47,607 bases of DNA from Cyanobacteria bacterium RM1_2_2 (GCA_012033495.1 JAAUQT010000015.1:1-47607), one strand, 5' to 3'. Positions 17,963-25,854 are shown, numbered from the stretch's first letter. The notes: a model not told the origin generated them from the sequence alone. Numbers and translations: made by a program.

Positions 17963-18364
17963 TTAGGAAAACAAACCTAAACGAATCCATAGTTGCCGTG
18001 CTGTTACTTGAGTAGGGCTGTTCATCTCCAAATAGGCGACAGTGACTGCTCCGATCAAAGTTATGCCTATCATTTGCCCCGATTCCACATCAACCTGAAA
18101 GTGTTCATTCCACTGATCCTGTCGTGGATGAAAGAAACGCACTTCTGTATCGAAACCAACTCCAACGCCGCTAATCCGATTTCCTTTGCGGAGGTTACAA
18201 GAGCGACAGGCGAGCGCTAAATTTGCTTCATGGGTTGCACCTTGCTTAGAGATGGGAATAATGTGCTCCACCTCAAACGGAAAGTTGAAAACGACTTCAG
18301 GTGCTTGGCAATACTCACAGCGATGATTTGCCCGCTGAGCGATCATCACATAGTAAGGATTCAT
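17963..18364 (-). CDS. HNH endonuclease family protein
   Basis: A 133-residue protein with an HNH nuclease fold. A zinc-knuckle pair CEYC (residues about 16-19) and CRSC (about 53-56) frames the motif EVEHIIPISKQG with the catalytic-type histidine, and ANLALACRSCNLRKGNR supplies the asparagine and final part. The rest (about residues 65-133) is a typical C-terminal extension of small cyanobacterial HNH proteins. Its ATG overlaps the stop of the upstream 120-residue gene by four bases, so they form a two-gene unit. Together they lie between ccmK3-like and ccmK4-like genes in opposite orientation. Role unknown; phage, intron or housekeeping functions all possible. Confidence 0.85.
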   Translation of the reverse strand: MNPYYVMIAQRANHRCEYCQAPEVVFNFPFEVEHIIPISKQGATHEANLALACRSCNLRKGNRISGVGVGFDTEVRFFHPRQDQWNEHFQVDVESGQMIGITLIGAVTVAYLEMNSPTQVTARQLWIRLGLFS

Positions 18365-18723
18365 GAATGCTCTGGTTGCAGAAATGTCGCAGTCCGGGCT
18401 GTTGCTGCTCTCAGTTCTGCTTCAACCAAATCAGTTAATTCTGTTTGTTGTTCCGGCGGCAATTCCTGTCCTTGATCTCGCGCTAACCGCCACAAGCTCA
18501 TTAACTCCAACAGGCGTTTCTGCTGCTCAGTACCAAAAAAAGAATCAGGACGAAAGCTTTGAATCACCAATAGCGCACTAAACTCAATTTCATCTAGCTG
18601 GGCAGTTAAGGCATCGAGCGCTTGTCCTGCCGTTTTGCCAACAGAATGCTTATCTCCTGCAATTGCCCGGTAGGATTTCTCGCCATTGGGATCAGAGATT
18701 GGCAGAATTGCTACTGTAGTCAT
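18361..18723 (-). CDS. Conserved hypothetical protein paired with HNH nuclease
   Basis: A 120-residue soluble protein beginning MTTVAILPISDPNGEKSYRAIAGD. It seems to belong to a cyanobacterial family seen next to small HNH genes; that link is from memory. The N-terminal part is beta-rich (about 55 residues, ending ALLVIQSFRPDSFF) and the C-terminal part is helical with many Gln, Glu and Leu (RLLELMSLWRLARD). The first part contains a GKTAGQALDAL segment similar to the small HicB-like or RNase-H-like folds, but this is a weak impression. It overlaps the HNH gene by ATGA. Function unknown. Confidence 0.7.
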   Translation of the reverse strand: MTTVAILPISDPNGEKSYRAIAGDKHSVGKTAGQALDALTAQLDEIEFSALLVIQSFRPDSFFGTEQQKRLLELMSLWRLARDQGQELPPEQQTELTDLVEAELRAATARTATFLQPEHS

Positions 18724-18854
18724 GCTTATCGCTCAGAATCGCTTGCCTCAGATTATATCTTTACTTGACAGTGTCGGACTTTGGAACAGCTTATCAATAA
18801 CACCGGACAAGTTATCCTTGAAACACTACAACTAGCCCAACGACTTCGCCATCA

Positions 18855-19412
18855 ATGCCGCGTATCAAAAAGCAATGGGTGCTTCTAGGAATATTTGCCC
18901 TTCTATCAATCGCAAATTGTCGGGCTATGTACACCGACTATAGATTATTGGAACTGCTACTCGCTGCTAATAAATGGCAAGAGGCTGATCAGCAAACGAC
19001 TAAGATCATTTTGAGAGAATCTAATTGGGGAGCTTCCACTTGGAAAATGTGGGGAGTTGCTTTAGTAACGGGCGATCTTACAGGCTGGTACGAACCCATC
19101 AAACAGTACTCTTGTCGTGATCTCGAAACATTGGATAACCTCTGGATAAAGTATAGTGAAGGGCGTTTTGGGTTGAGTGTTCAGCAGCAGATTTTTGCAC
19201 GGATTGCTGCACAGTCCAAAGATAGGTTTGAAACCTATGATGCCTTTACCGATGAAGTAGGGTGGAATCGCCTTGTTTCAGACAACTCGCCCATCGGACG
19301 TTTTCCATCTGATGAGTGGGTTCAAGCTACAACCTACGACAAGGGAGAGCCTTGGATGCTGAGTGCGGGGTATCTGTATGATCGCATCCAGGAATGCCGA
19401 ATCTCACCTTGA
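18855..19412 (+). CDS. GUN4 domain protein with N-terminal membrane anchor
   Basis: Residues about 32-183 resemble the GUN4 tetrapyrrole-binding domain: LLELLLAANKWQEADQQT at its start, then CRDLETLDNLWIKYSEGRFGLSVQQQIF, and DEVGWN. GUN4 proper binds protoporphyrin IX and its magnesium form and stimulates Mg-chelatase; cyanobacteria also have many GUN4-domain paralogues of unknown role. Here a hydrophobic N terminus (WVLLGIFALLSIANC) suggests a membrane anchor, possibly a lipoprotein although Asn before the Cys is atypical. About 35 unusual residues (GASTWKMWGVALVTGDLTGWY) are inserted after the first helices. It lies between the two ccmK genes. A paralogue is more likely than GUN4 itself. 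Confidence 0.75.
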   Translation: MPRIKKQWVLLGIFALLSIANCRAMYTDYRLLELLLAANKWQEADQQTTKIILRESNWGASTWKMWGVALVTGDLTGWYEPIKQYSCRDLETLDNLWIKYSEGRFGLSVQQQIFARIAAQSKDRFETYDAFTDEVGWNRLVSDNSPIGRFPSDEWVQATTYDKGEPWMLSAGYLYDRIQECRISP

Positions 19413-19585
19413 AACGACATTGCGAAATCTCAATCATTAGACATGAAACGTGATGGAACGATTGATTTAGTTTCCTGATGATTTAATTTGTAATTTTTAA
19501 TGGAATACTCCTAATCGTTGGCATAGAACTGAGGTGATAGACTCCAGTAGAATAGAGTACGTTCACTCACATTGAGGAAAAAGCG

Positions 19586-19921
19586 ATGCCCGTCGCAGTT
19601 GGCGCACTTGAGACAAAAGGATTTCCCGGAATACTTGCCGCAGCAGATGCAATGGTAAAAGCGGGTCGTGTGACGTTGGTAGGCTATCTGCGCTGCGGAA
19701 GTGCCCGGTTTTGTGTGATCATTCGCGGCGATGTCTCAGAGGTGAAAACCTCGATGGCGGCTGGCGTAGAGGCAGCGGAAACCTGCTATGGCGGCACGCT
19801 GGAATCTTGGGTGATCATCCCTCGTCCGCACGAAAACGTGGAAGCTGTGTTGCCGATCGATTTTTCCGAGTCGGTGCAGCGGTTCAGAGATTCAGTGGAA
19901 ATGCCTAGGCTAATCGGCTAA
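19586..19921 (+). CDS. ccmK4: Carboxysome shell protein, CcmK4-like (BMC-H domain)
   Basis: A single BMC domain of 111 residues. The pore loop is R36-C37-G38-S39, close to the K/R-x-G-S pattern of typical CcmK hexamers, and the C-terminal VIIPRPHENVEAVLPIDF is characteristic of CcmK4. A short C-terminal extension follows (about residues 98-111). Its ribosome site is GAGGAAAAAGCG before the ATG. In most cyanobacteria this gene directly follows ccmK3; here the two are separated by 1.6 kb holding three other genes. It probably adjusts shell properties, being dispensable or conditional in species where it was studied. Confidence 0.88.
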   Translation: MPVAVGALETKGFPGILAAADAMVKAGRVTLVGYLRCGSARFCVIIRGDVSEVKTSMAAGVEAAETCYGGTLESWVIIPRPHENVEAVLPIDFSESVQRFRDSVEMPRLIG

Positions 19922-19954
19922 TCTTGCTTGGCTGATTTCATCGAACTCATTTTA

Positions 19955-19984
19955 CTGAAGCCAACAGCCCTGAAGCCAACAGCC
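19955..19984 (+). repeat. Short tandem duplication (15 bp x 2)
   Basis: CTGAAGCCAACAGCC is repeated perfectly at 19955-19969 and 19970-19984, in the short spacer between ccmK4-like and the convergent kinase-like gene. Confidence 0.85.
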
Positions 19985-19997
19985 AGATCGAACCAGA

Positions 19998-20465
19998 TCA
20001 CAGAACATCGATCGATATCCGATAGTTTGAATTACGTTCCAGCGGAATCACCTCCAACGTATAGTCACCCGTACTCGGTAGCGTCCCTTGCCATTGCGAT
20101 CCTTCCTTCACGGCGGAACCCAAAATGGCTCCATCAGGACTGATTACAGCAGCTTCTACGTTACCGTTTTCGATGCGTAAGGTGAACTGTTGCGCTTGAC
20201 CGCAATTGATCAGGTAGCGCTGGATCTGATCCGCAGACACTTTTCCGCGCAAGCTGGTGCCGGTTTCTCCGGGGGCAAAGGTAACGCGGTCAGTGTTGCT
20301 TACTGGAGGGGGTTCATTGGGTGCTGATTCTTGCTCTTGTTCTTTATCCTGATCTTTGTCCTGATCTGATTGATCTGGCTGTCCTGAATCGGGCCGATCA
20401 GACTCGGAAGGGCGATCATAAACGGTGGCTTGACCGATTTCAGCCTCTCTAAATTCATTCGTCAA
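19998..20465 (-). CDS. C-terminal piece of kinase-like gene (frameshifted), 155 aa frame
   Basis: The frame begins at a TTG and overlaps the preceding 74-codon piece by 11 bases. Its first residues (NEFREAEIGQATVY) continue smoothly from QVASFMSLERAEQFQQFL in the preceding frame, so I infer a single-base break at about 20465-20475. It contains a long disordered stretch rich in Asp, Gln, Glu and Ser, then a beta-rich domain of about 95 residues (VTFAPGETGTSLRGKV...DYTLEVIPL), probably extracytoplasmic and resembling small sandwich domains at the C terminus of cyanobacterial kinase-like proteins. As an independent gene it has no ribosome site. Confidence 0.6.
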   Translation of the reverse strand: MTNEFREAEIGQATVYDRPSESDRPDSGQPDQSDQDKDQDKEQEQESAPNEPPPVSNTDRVTFAPGETGTSLRGKVSADQIQRYLINCGQAQQFTLRIENGNVEAAVISPDGAILGSAVKEGSQWQGTLPSTGDYTLEVIPLERNSNYRISIDVL

Positions 20466-20679
20466 GAAACTGTTGAAACTGTTCTGCCCGCTCCAAGCTC
20501 ATAAAAGATGCCACTTGAATCGCGGGTTCGGCAGTATCTTTGCGAGTAACGGATAAGGCATCCTGACAAAACCGCGCTTGAATCCGCTGCAAGTTGCGCT
20601 GCCGGTTGGGCACAAAAACCGGATGAAATTCAACTGGGAACGCCGCCAGATCGGTTGGCATCGCGTCGCCACAGGTCAC
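20455..20679 (-). CDS. Middle piece of kinase-like gene (frameshifted), 74 aa frame
   Basis: This frame opens at a GTG that overlaps the stop of the kinase-like piece (GTGA). Its content, CGDAMPTD...YPV-like PVEFHPVFVP and then DTAEPAIQVASFMSLERAEQF, resembles a SPOR-like ligand-binding region found after the membrane segment of cyanobacterial kinase-like proteins. One extra G in AAAGTGACC (about 20678) would fuse it to the upstream frame as FPKVTCGD. Real translational coupling between separate genes cannot be excluded, but the protein continuity on both sides favours one broken gene of about 511 residues. Confidence 0.55.
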   Translation of the reverse strand: MTCGDAMPTDLAAFPVEFHPVFVPNRQRNLQRIQARFCQDALSVTRKDTAEPAIQVASFMSLERAEQFQQFLDE

Positions 20680-21533
20680 TTTGGGAAAAGACTCTTGCGC
20701 AATGGGTTGTCGGTGTCTAGATTCGGTGAATCGCTAGGATCGGCAATCGCATCTGCGTCTGGAAGCTGTGCATCTGGAAGCGGTGACAGTTCGGATGCAG
20801 AATCTGTAGGTGATGGGCTTACAGGTTCACGGCTTGGGTTGAGAAAGCGAGCCGCTGCCAAACTAACCAAACTCAGCAGTAACAGGCTTGCCGCTCCCAT
20901 CGCTACCCATGGCCAAGGAAACCTGCGGTGAGCCGTGAGATTGGCAGTAGAAGACGCAGCGATGGGAGCAACCGGAACTGTCGCGGACGAAGTTGGGGTC
21001 GTGTAGGGCGTCGTTTGCGTAGGCGGGTCGGCCGTGGGCGCAGAGGAATGGTATGGCTCCGAGAGGGTTTGCAGCGCTTGAAACACCTGCATCGCATCAG
21101 CAAAGCGCAATTGGGAATGGAAGGCAATGGTTTTGTCTATCAGGGCAGCCAGCGGATGGCTGACAGAACAATAAGCTCGCCAATTCCAGATCCCCGGACT
21201 GGGTTGCAGCACGAGCGGCGATTGTCCCGTCAGGAGGGTGAGCAACGTCACACCTAAGCCGTAAACATCTCCGGTGGCAGTGGCCTGTCCGGTTTGCAAA
21301 CACTCTGGTGCAAGGTAGCTCGAATCAGTGAGGGGCTGGGCTGGAATTAGATGGGTGTGTTGGCTGATGGAGTCATGCACCAACGTGTCAGGAGAGACGC
21401 CGCCGTGGGCCGTTCCCTGTTGATGGAGGTGCATTAGCTGGGGCAAAACTGCGGCTAGCAGATCCCGGACTTCCGGTTCTGTAAACCCGCCTCCCTGTTG
21501 CGCTAGTAATTCTCGATAGGGTGTCCCGTTCAT
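20676..21533 (-). CDS. Ser/Thr kinase-like protein lacking N-lobe; probable pseudokinase with membrane segment
   Basis: From the ATG at 21533 the product has only the C-lobe of a eukaryotic-type kinase: LTQ-like helix PQLMHLHQQGTAHGG, then SPDTLVHD, YLAPECLQTG and TGDVYGLGVTLLTLLTG. The HRD catalytic loop reads HGGVSPD, so the catalytic aspartate is absent, and there is no glycine loop or ATP-binding lysine because the N-lobe is missing. A Pro/Thr-rich linker leads to one transmembrane helix (WVAMGAASLLLLSLVSLAAA, about residues 212-231) and a Ser/Asp-rich outer region. A GTG at 21551 overlapping the ubiD stop is an alternative start. The gene follows ubiD directly, so it is likely in that transcript. 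It appears to continue into the two pieces downstream after single-base breaks. Confidence 0.7.
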   Translation of the reverse strand: MNGTPYRELLAQQGGGFTEPEVRDLLAAVLPQLMHLHQQGTAHGGVSPDTLVHDSISQHTHLIPAQPLTDSSYLAPECLQTGQATATGDVYGLGVTLLTLLTGQSPLVLQPSPGIWNWRAYCSVSHPLAALIDKTIAFHSQLRFADAMQVFQALQTLSEPYHSSAPTADPPTQTTPYTTPTSSATVPVAPIAASSTANLTAHRRFPWPWVAMGAASLLLLSLVSLAAARFLNPSREPVSPSPTDSASELSPLPDAQLPDADAIADPSDSPNLDTDNPLRKSLFPK

Positions 21534-21547
21534 GACATGGGTGAAAC

Positions 21548-22033
21548 TCACCGAATATCATAACCAAATAGATTCGGATCGACCTCTCCCTTCTGAAGAT
21601 CGGCTAGCCCATACTCTGCCCAGCGGCGATCCACCATGGCGGCAGTTTCCGGGTCAGGTTCGAGAATATCTGCCCACGGGCGATCGGTTTCGGGATAAAC
21701 CTTGGTGGTGGCATCGATGCCCATTTTGCTGCCCAAACCACGCTTCTCAGTGGCAAAATCGAGCGAATCAAACGGGTTATCGGGCAGGATAAACACATCT
21801 CGCGCCGGATCAACTTTTGAGGTAATCGCCCACACCACCTGACGCGGATCGCGGATGTTGATGTCTTTATCAACCACAATCACAAATTTGGTGTAGGAAA
21901 ACTGCGGCAACGCACTCCAAAACGCCAGCGCCGCGCGGCGAGCTTGTCCCGGATAGGCTTTGTCGATCGAGATCACGGCGGCTTTATAGCTCAACGCCTC
22001 CATCGGCAGGAAGAAGTCAATAATCTCAGGCAC
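21548..22033 (-). CDS. ubiD: UbiD-type decarboxylase, C-terminal piece (frameshifted)
   Basis: Continues UbiD with PEIIDFFLPMEALSYKAAVISIDKAYPGQARRAALAFW (quoted in parts: PEIIDFFLPMEA, ISIDKAYPGQARRAALAFW) and VDKDINIRDPRQVVWAI, then FDSLDFATEK and GIDATTKVYPETDRPW, all typical of the C-terminal domain. The start codon shown is internal, because the frame breaks near 22030-22045. The stop overlaps the candidate GTG of the kinase-like gene. Confidence 0.88.
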   Translation of the reverse strand: MPEIIDFFLPMEALSYKAAVISIDKAYPGQARRAALAFWSALPQFSYTKFVIVVDKDINIRDPRQVVWAITSKVDPARDVFILPDNPFDSLDFATEKRGLGSKMGIDATTKVYPETDRPWADILEPDPETAAMVDRRWAEYGLADLQKGEVDPNLFGYDIR

Positions 22034-23058
22034 TTGCTGCCGCAGATCGGCGTATAAATTCGGTTTAGGGCAATCGCCATCATCGCGTCTTCTTTGGGCG
22101 GGCGACCACTAAACGTCGTCAAGTAAATCGGATTTTTGCGGTGGGTAATGCAGTCGAAGTGAATCAAAGGCGCTTTCTCGTTGACGCCACCGTAATAGCC
22201 CATGTGATCGCCTGCGGGGCCATCAATGCCTGTTTCGCCGGGAGTGATCGTGCCTTCCAAAACAAACTCTGAGTCTGCCGGAACTTCCAAATCGACGGTT
22301 TTGCATTTGGCTAAGGGAATCCCCGATCCGCCGTAGAGTCCGGCAAACAGCCACTCGGAGAGGTCGATCGGCAATGGAGTGGCCGCCGCCAAAATCACCA
22401 GCGGATGCACGCCGATCGCCACTGCAACTTCCAGCTTTTGTCCTCGTTCAGCAGCCTTGCGCAAATGTCGAGTCGCCCCCCGCACCGAAAGCCACTGCAC
22501 CGTCATCGTATTTTTCGATTGAAGCTGCAAGCGATACACGCCAATGTTGGGAATCTTGGTTTCCGGGTCTTTGGTAATCATCAGCCCCAGCGTGATCACC
22601 TTATCGGCATCGCCCGGATAAACGCGCAGCAACGGCAGTTTGGTTAAATCCACCTGCTCATCTTTCAAGACCACCTGCTGGCAGCTCGGCAAAAAGTCGC
22701 GGCCCGGCTTAGCCTTCACCACATCAAACAGCACTTTGCCTAACTCAATCGCCTGCGAAATCTTCTTCGGGGGGCGCGGCTGGTAGAGAATCGCCAGCTT
22801 TTTGCCCAAATCTTCCAACTCACTCGGATGCTCCATGCCCAAGCCCCAGCAGACCCGCTCCACCGTTCCCATCACGTTAACCGCCACCGGATAGGGCGAG
22901 CCTTTCACATTTTCAAACAGCAGTGCTGGGCCGCCCTGTTGCAGCATTCGGTTAGCAATTTCGGCAATCTCCAGGTTCGGATCAACCAGCGTACTGATGC
23001 GCCGCAGCTTGCCCCGCTGTTCGGCTAACTGAAGGAAATCCCGCAAGTCTTTGGCCAT
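21991..23058 (-). CDS. ubiD: UbiD-type decarboxylase, N-terminal piece (frameshifted)
   Basis: A prenylated-FMN-dependent decarboxylase; the cyanobacterial homologue removes the carboxyl group of 4-hydroxy-3-solanesylbenzoate in plastoquinone synthesis. This piece has MAKDLRDFLQLAEQRG, GGPALLFENVKG, and the active-site region EFVLEGTITPGETGIDGPAGDHMGYYGG. Homology ends after ALNRIYTPI; adding one C at the ATCTGCGGCAG site (about 22040) would read PILRQQVPEIIDFF and restore 503 residues, the usual length. No ribosome site stronger than AAGT is seen, but the MAKDLR start is conserved in the family. The 3' neighbour on the same strand is the kinase-like gene, and the ABC exporter gene is 36 bases upstream. 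Confidence 0.9.
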   Translation of the reverse strand: MAKDLRDFLQLAEQRGKLRRISTLVDPNLEIAEIANRMLQQGGPALLFENVKGSPYPVAVNVMGTVERVCWGLGMEHPSELEDLGKKLAILYQPRPPKKISQAIELGKVLFDVVKAKPGRDFLPSCQQVVLKDEQVDLTKLPLLRVYPGDADKVITLGLMITKDPETKIPNIGVYRLQLQSKNTMTVQWLSVRGATRHLRKAAERGQKLEVAVAIGVHPLVILAAATPLPIDLSEWLFAGLYGGSGIPLAKCKTVDLEVPADSEFVLEGTITPGETGIDGPAGDHMGYYGGVNEKAPLIHFDCITHRKNPIYLTTFSGRPPKEDAMMAIALNRIYTPICGSKCLRLLTSSCRWRR

Positions 23059-23094
23059 GGTAAAGCAATGTAAAGCGACTTTTCATATTATCGC

Positions 23095-24702
23095 TTAACC
23101 CTTGACTCGTTTGTCGTACTCGATTTGTCCGTAGTCGAGTTTGATGATGCGGTCGCCCAAATGAAAGTAATGATCGTCGTGGCTGATCACCAAAACAGCT
23201 TTGCCTCGGTCGCGCAGTTCGGGCAGTAGCTCGCGGTAAAACACCTCTTTGAAAGTTGGGTCTTGGTCAGCGGCCCATTCATCAAACAGGTAAATCGGGC
23301 GATCTTCGAGGTAGGCAGTCAGGAGGGCGAGCCGCTTGCGTTGTCCTTGCGAGAGGGCAGTGGTTGAGAGTTTGCCGTCTACAATTTTGACTTTATGTTC
23401 TAATTGCAGTCGTTTCAGGTAGGTTTGCGCTTGCGGATCGTTTGCAACTCCTAGCAGCCGATCGAACAGGTAAAAATCTGAGAAAATCACCGAAAAGTGC
23501 TGACGATACCAGATGCGATTGGCATTCTCGATTGGCTGTCCATCGAATACAATTTTGCCTGTCTCTGGAATATACAAACCCGTAATCAGTTTTGCTAACG
23601 TTGATTTACCGCTACCATTCCCGCCAACGATAAACACAACTTCTCCTGGCTGAAATTCCAGGTCAATCGGGCCCAACGTAAACTGGCTGTCTTCCGTGCG
23701 GTAGGTGTGCGTCACGTCCTGCAAAATCAACTGCTGCCAGTCCGCAACAATTGCTGTAGAAGCTGAGTTTGGCTCCAATTTTTGGTTTAGCGTCAGCCCC
23801 AGCGACTTGATTTTTTGTAGCGCCACACTCGCCCGACTCAAGCTCGGCAAGTTAAACAGCAGGTTATTAATTGGCAGCATCAAATAGATAAAGGTGAGAA
23901 CATAGCCCGCCAGCGTTTGGGGCGTAATTTGAATCAGATTCGGCAAGGCAAACAGCACGACACCAATGACAAAAAACAGCGTGAACTGCCCCCAGCTTGA
24001 AGTAATGGCAAATAGCGTCAAACTTCTAACGTGATAGCGTTGGTAATTCGCAGCACTATGGTTCAAATCATTCTGTAAAAAATCCTGCTGGCGTTGCTGA
24101 TGCAGTTTAAGTTCTTTGATGCCATCGGTTAGTGATCGAAAATGACGGTATAGCTGATCCTGTTCTTCTCGCACCAGCGTCATGATTTTGCGGGCGCGGC
24201 TGAGCAACCACTGACAGCTTCCTACACCAATCACAATTACGCCAATCACCCACACCAACGCCGACGCATACAGCCAAGCCAAATAGCTGAAACAGCCGAT
24301 CACAATCGCGGCATCAATACATAAAAACGGCATCACCTGAACGGCGGTAGTGATCGATTGCACGTCATCTGTGAGGGTTGCCAACAACCGCGAAGCGCCC
24401 AACTGCTCTAACTGACTCAGTTCGGTTGCCAAAATTTGCCGACTCAAATGCAGTCGTAACTGATAGACAGCCTGCTGCGAGAGGCGAATCAACACCACTT
24501 GCGACAAAAAGCTCGTCACCGCTGCCGTCAGCGCCAAGCCAACGAATCCCAGTAACAGCGGCGTCAGAGATCCCGATCGACCTACCGCACGGCTAATCAG
24601 GGCAATTAGCGCGGCACTGCTCCCTCCACTGAGAAACCCCGTCACGATTGCCAAGGCAACCATCCGACCAGAAGAACGAAGCAAAAAAGCAATTAATTTC
24701 AT
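23095..24702 (-). CDS. ABC exporter, cyclic-peptide/siderophore (PvdE/SyrD-like) type
   Basis: A 535-residue fused ABC half-transporter. Six hydrophobic segments fill about residues 1-300, and the nucleotide-binding domain follows with Walker A GGNGSGKST, an unusual signature LSQGQRKRLAL, Walker B IYLFDEWAADQDP and the H-loop in VISHDDHYF. The DEWAADQDP variant and overall layout match the cyclic peptide/PvdE family rather than lipid or protein exporters. Its ligand is unknown: no peptide-synthesis gene is near. It should act as a homodimer in the inner membrane. It ends 36 bases before the start of ubiD on the same strand, so they may be co-transcribed. Confidence 0.85.
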   Translation of the reverse strand: MKLIAFLLRSSGRMVALAIVTGFLSGGSSAALIALISRAVGRSGSLTPLLLGFVGLALTAAVTSFLSQVVLIRLSQQAVYQLRLHLSRQILATELSQLEQLGASRLLATLTDDVQSITTAVQVMPFLCIDAAIVIGCFSYLAWLYASALVWVIGVIVIGVGSCQWLLSRARKIMTLVREEQDQLYRHFRSLTDGIKELKLHQQRQQDFLQNDLNHSAANYQRYHVRSLTLFAITSSWGQFTLFFVIGVVLFALPNLIQITPQTLAGYVLTFIYLMLPINNLLFNLPSLSRASVALQKIKSLGLTLNQKLEPNSASTAIVADWQQLILQDVTHTYRTEDSQFTLGPIDLEFQPGEVVFIVGGNGSGKSTLAKLITGLYIPETGKIVFDGQPIENANRIWYRQHFSVIFSDFYLFDRLLGVANDPQAQTYLKRLQLEHKVKIVDGKLSTTALSQGQRKRLALLTAYLEDRPIYLFDEWAADQDPTFKEVFYRELLPELRDRGKAVLVISHDDHYFHLGDRIIKLDYGQIEYDKRVKG

Positions 24703-24761
24703 TACGGATCAAGGATGCTGTCGCCTGACTAGACGGATTTTAGGATGAAGGGGTTGCCACT

Positions 24762-25352
24762 CTAATCTTCTGCGCTCAGCACTTGTTGGGTCGTCAGAGA
24801 CAGGTCGGGAAACAGCAGTGAAACAATTTGAGTATTTTCCTGAAACTGTCCCACCTCGGCATATCGTCCGTTTTGCAGGGCGAGAACGGTGATCGCCTGC
24901 TGCTGCGGATCAATTAACCAATACTCCAACACACCCAATTCCTCGTACTGTTCGCGTTTGCGTTCATAGTCGCGCTGTTGGTTCGCGTTACCCGGACTGA
25001 CGACTTCAGCAATCAGCACAGGCGGCGGCATTTCTCTCGTAATCGTGAGGCGCTTTTGAGTCAGGGCCAAATGTTCGGGGCGCAAAATCACCAGATCGGG
25101 AATCCGGGTGCGTGGATCGCCTGCTTGCAGCACAGGCACTTCAACTTCGCAGGAGTGGTTAACAATTAACCGGGCTGCAACTAGATTTGAGTTTGCCAGG
25201 AGTAATAATAAACAGCGAGCAATCCAATTATTTGGCTCTGACTCTGGCGGCAATGCTTTTAACTCCCCATCCTCATATTCAAATCGCCCGTCTGGTAAGT
25301 CTCCTGCTTCCAGACTGAGATATTCCTCGAAGGTGATTAACGCTTGAGTCAT
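24762..25352 (-). CDS. Uma2 family (DUF820) endonuclease-like protein
   Basis: A 196-residue Uma2 protein with ITFEEYLSL at its N terminus, the RIPDLVILRPEH strand carrying the conserved PD, LIAEVVSPG (E of the E-x-V type core), the RDYERKREQYEELGVLEYWLIDP stretch (K and Y) and a Leu-rich tail. It is a paralogue of the Uma2 gene at 29589-30179 with the same domain order and the same C-terminal FPDLSLT/FPDLTLT...QVLSA ending. Uma2 genes are common and mobile in cyanobacteria, function unproven. It marks the left border of an accessory region. Confidence 0.87.
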   Translation of the reverse strand: MTQALITFEEYLSLEAGDLPDGRFEYEDGELKALPPESEPNNWIARCLLLLLANSNLVAARLIVNHSCEVEVPVLQAGDPRTRIPDLVILRPEHLALTQKRLTITREMPPPVLIAEVVSPGNANQQRDYERKREQYEELGVLEYWLIDPQQQAITVLALQNGRYAEVGQFQENTQIVSLLFPDLSLTTQQVLSAED

Positions 25353-25411
25353 GGCTTGCCCCTCAATTATGGTTCCATCATAAAGCCTTTCCTTGATCGA
25401 CTTCGCTGTGG

Positions 25412-25618
25412 TTAGGGTCGATTGGATAGGCCTTGAACGATCTCTTGAGCCAAATTTTTAGCCCACAGGGAATCAAACGGACAAAGGATCTGTCTATTTT
25501 CGGGAAATAGCCAAATGAGCGCATCTTCTACATCAGCGAGACGATAGGTTTCGTTTAACAGAATGCAGGTGAGTAGCCGATGCACAACGATAGCTTGGTC
25601 GTCGGTAAGCACGATCAT
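25412..25618 (-). CDS. Small protein, 68 aa, mini-paralogue of upstream 47-aa protein
   Basis: Unknown family. It starts MIVLTDDQAIVVHRLLTCI and has a DVEDALIWLF core; the rest is helical. The same pattern, MI-x-L-x-DD, LL repeats and D-[IV]-x-x-AL, is seen in the 47-residue product just upstream, so the two are probably diverged tandem copies. A GGAGG ribosome site lies at the very end of the upstream gene, and only one base separates the two, which implies one transcript. Small proteins of this sort often belong to toxin-antitoxin or regulatory pairs, but no known domain is recognised. Confidence 0.6.
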   Translation of the reverse strand: MIVLTDDQAIVVHRLLTCILLNETYRLADVEDALIWLFPENRQILCPFDSLWAKNLAQEIVQGLSNRP

Positions 25619-25619
25619 G

Positions 25620-25763
25620 TTAGTTGCCTCCTGTAGGGTTGTTTCTAGCGTCGTTTCTTGCCAAAATCACTAGTGCTTTGTCGATATCCCGAACTTTGAT
25701 CGACCGCAGCGAAGTCAACAGCGATCGAAGCAAGGCAACTTCATCATCTGAGAGAGTGATCAT
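25620..25763 (-). CDS. Small protein, 47 aa, overlooked by length cutoffs
   Basis: Encodes MITLSDDEVALLRSLLTSLR at its N terminus, then VRDIDKALVILAR and a polar tail ending in GGN. It is similar to the first 40 residues of the downstream 68-residue protein. GAGTAAACAC precedes the ATG at 25763. The stop codon is one base before the next ATG. The predicted product is a short two-helix protein. Paralogy plus conserved spacing makes coding likely despite the short length. Confidence 0.55.
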   Translation of the reverse strand: MITLSDDEVALLRSLLTSLRSIKVRDIDKALVILARNDARNNPTGGN

Positions 25764-25854
25764 GTGTTTACTCCATAGGAATCTAGTCCCGATAACACAA
25801 TGGTTCTGGGGATTTGTTCATTGATATATTATTGCATAAAATCAGTTTAGCAAA

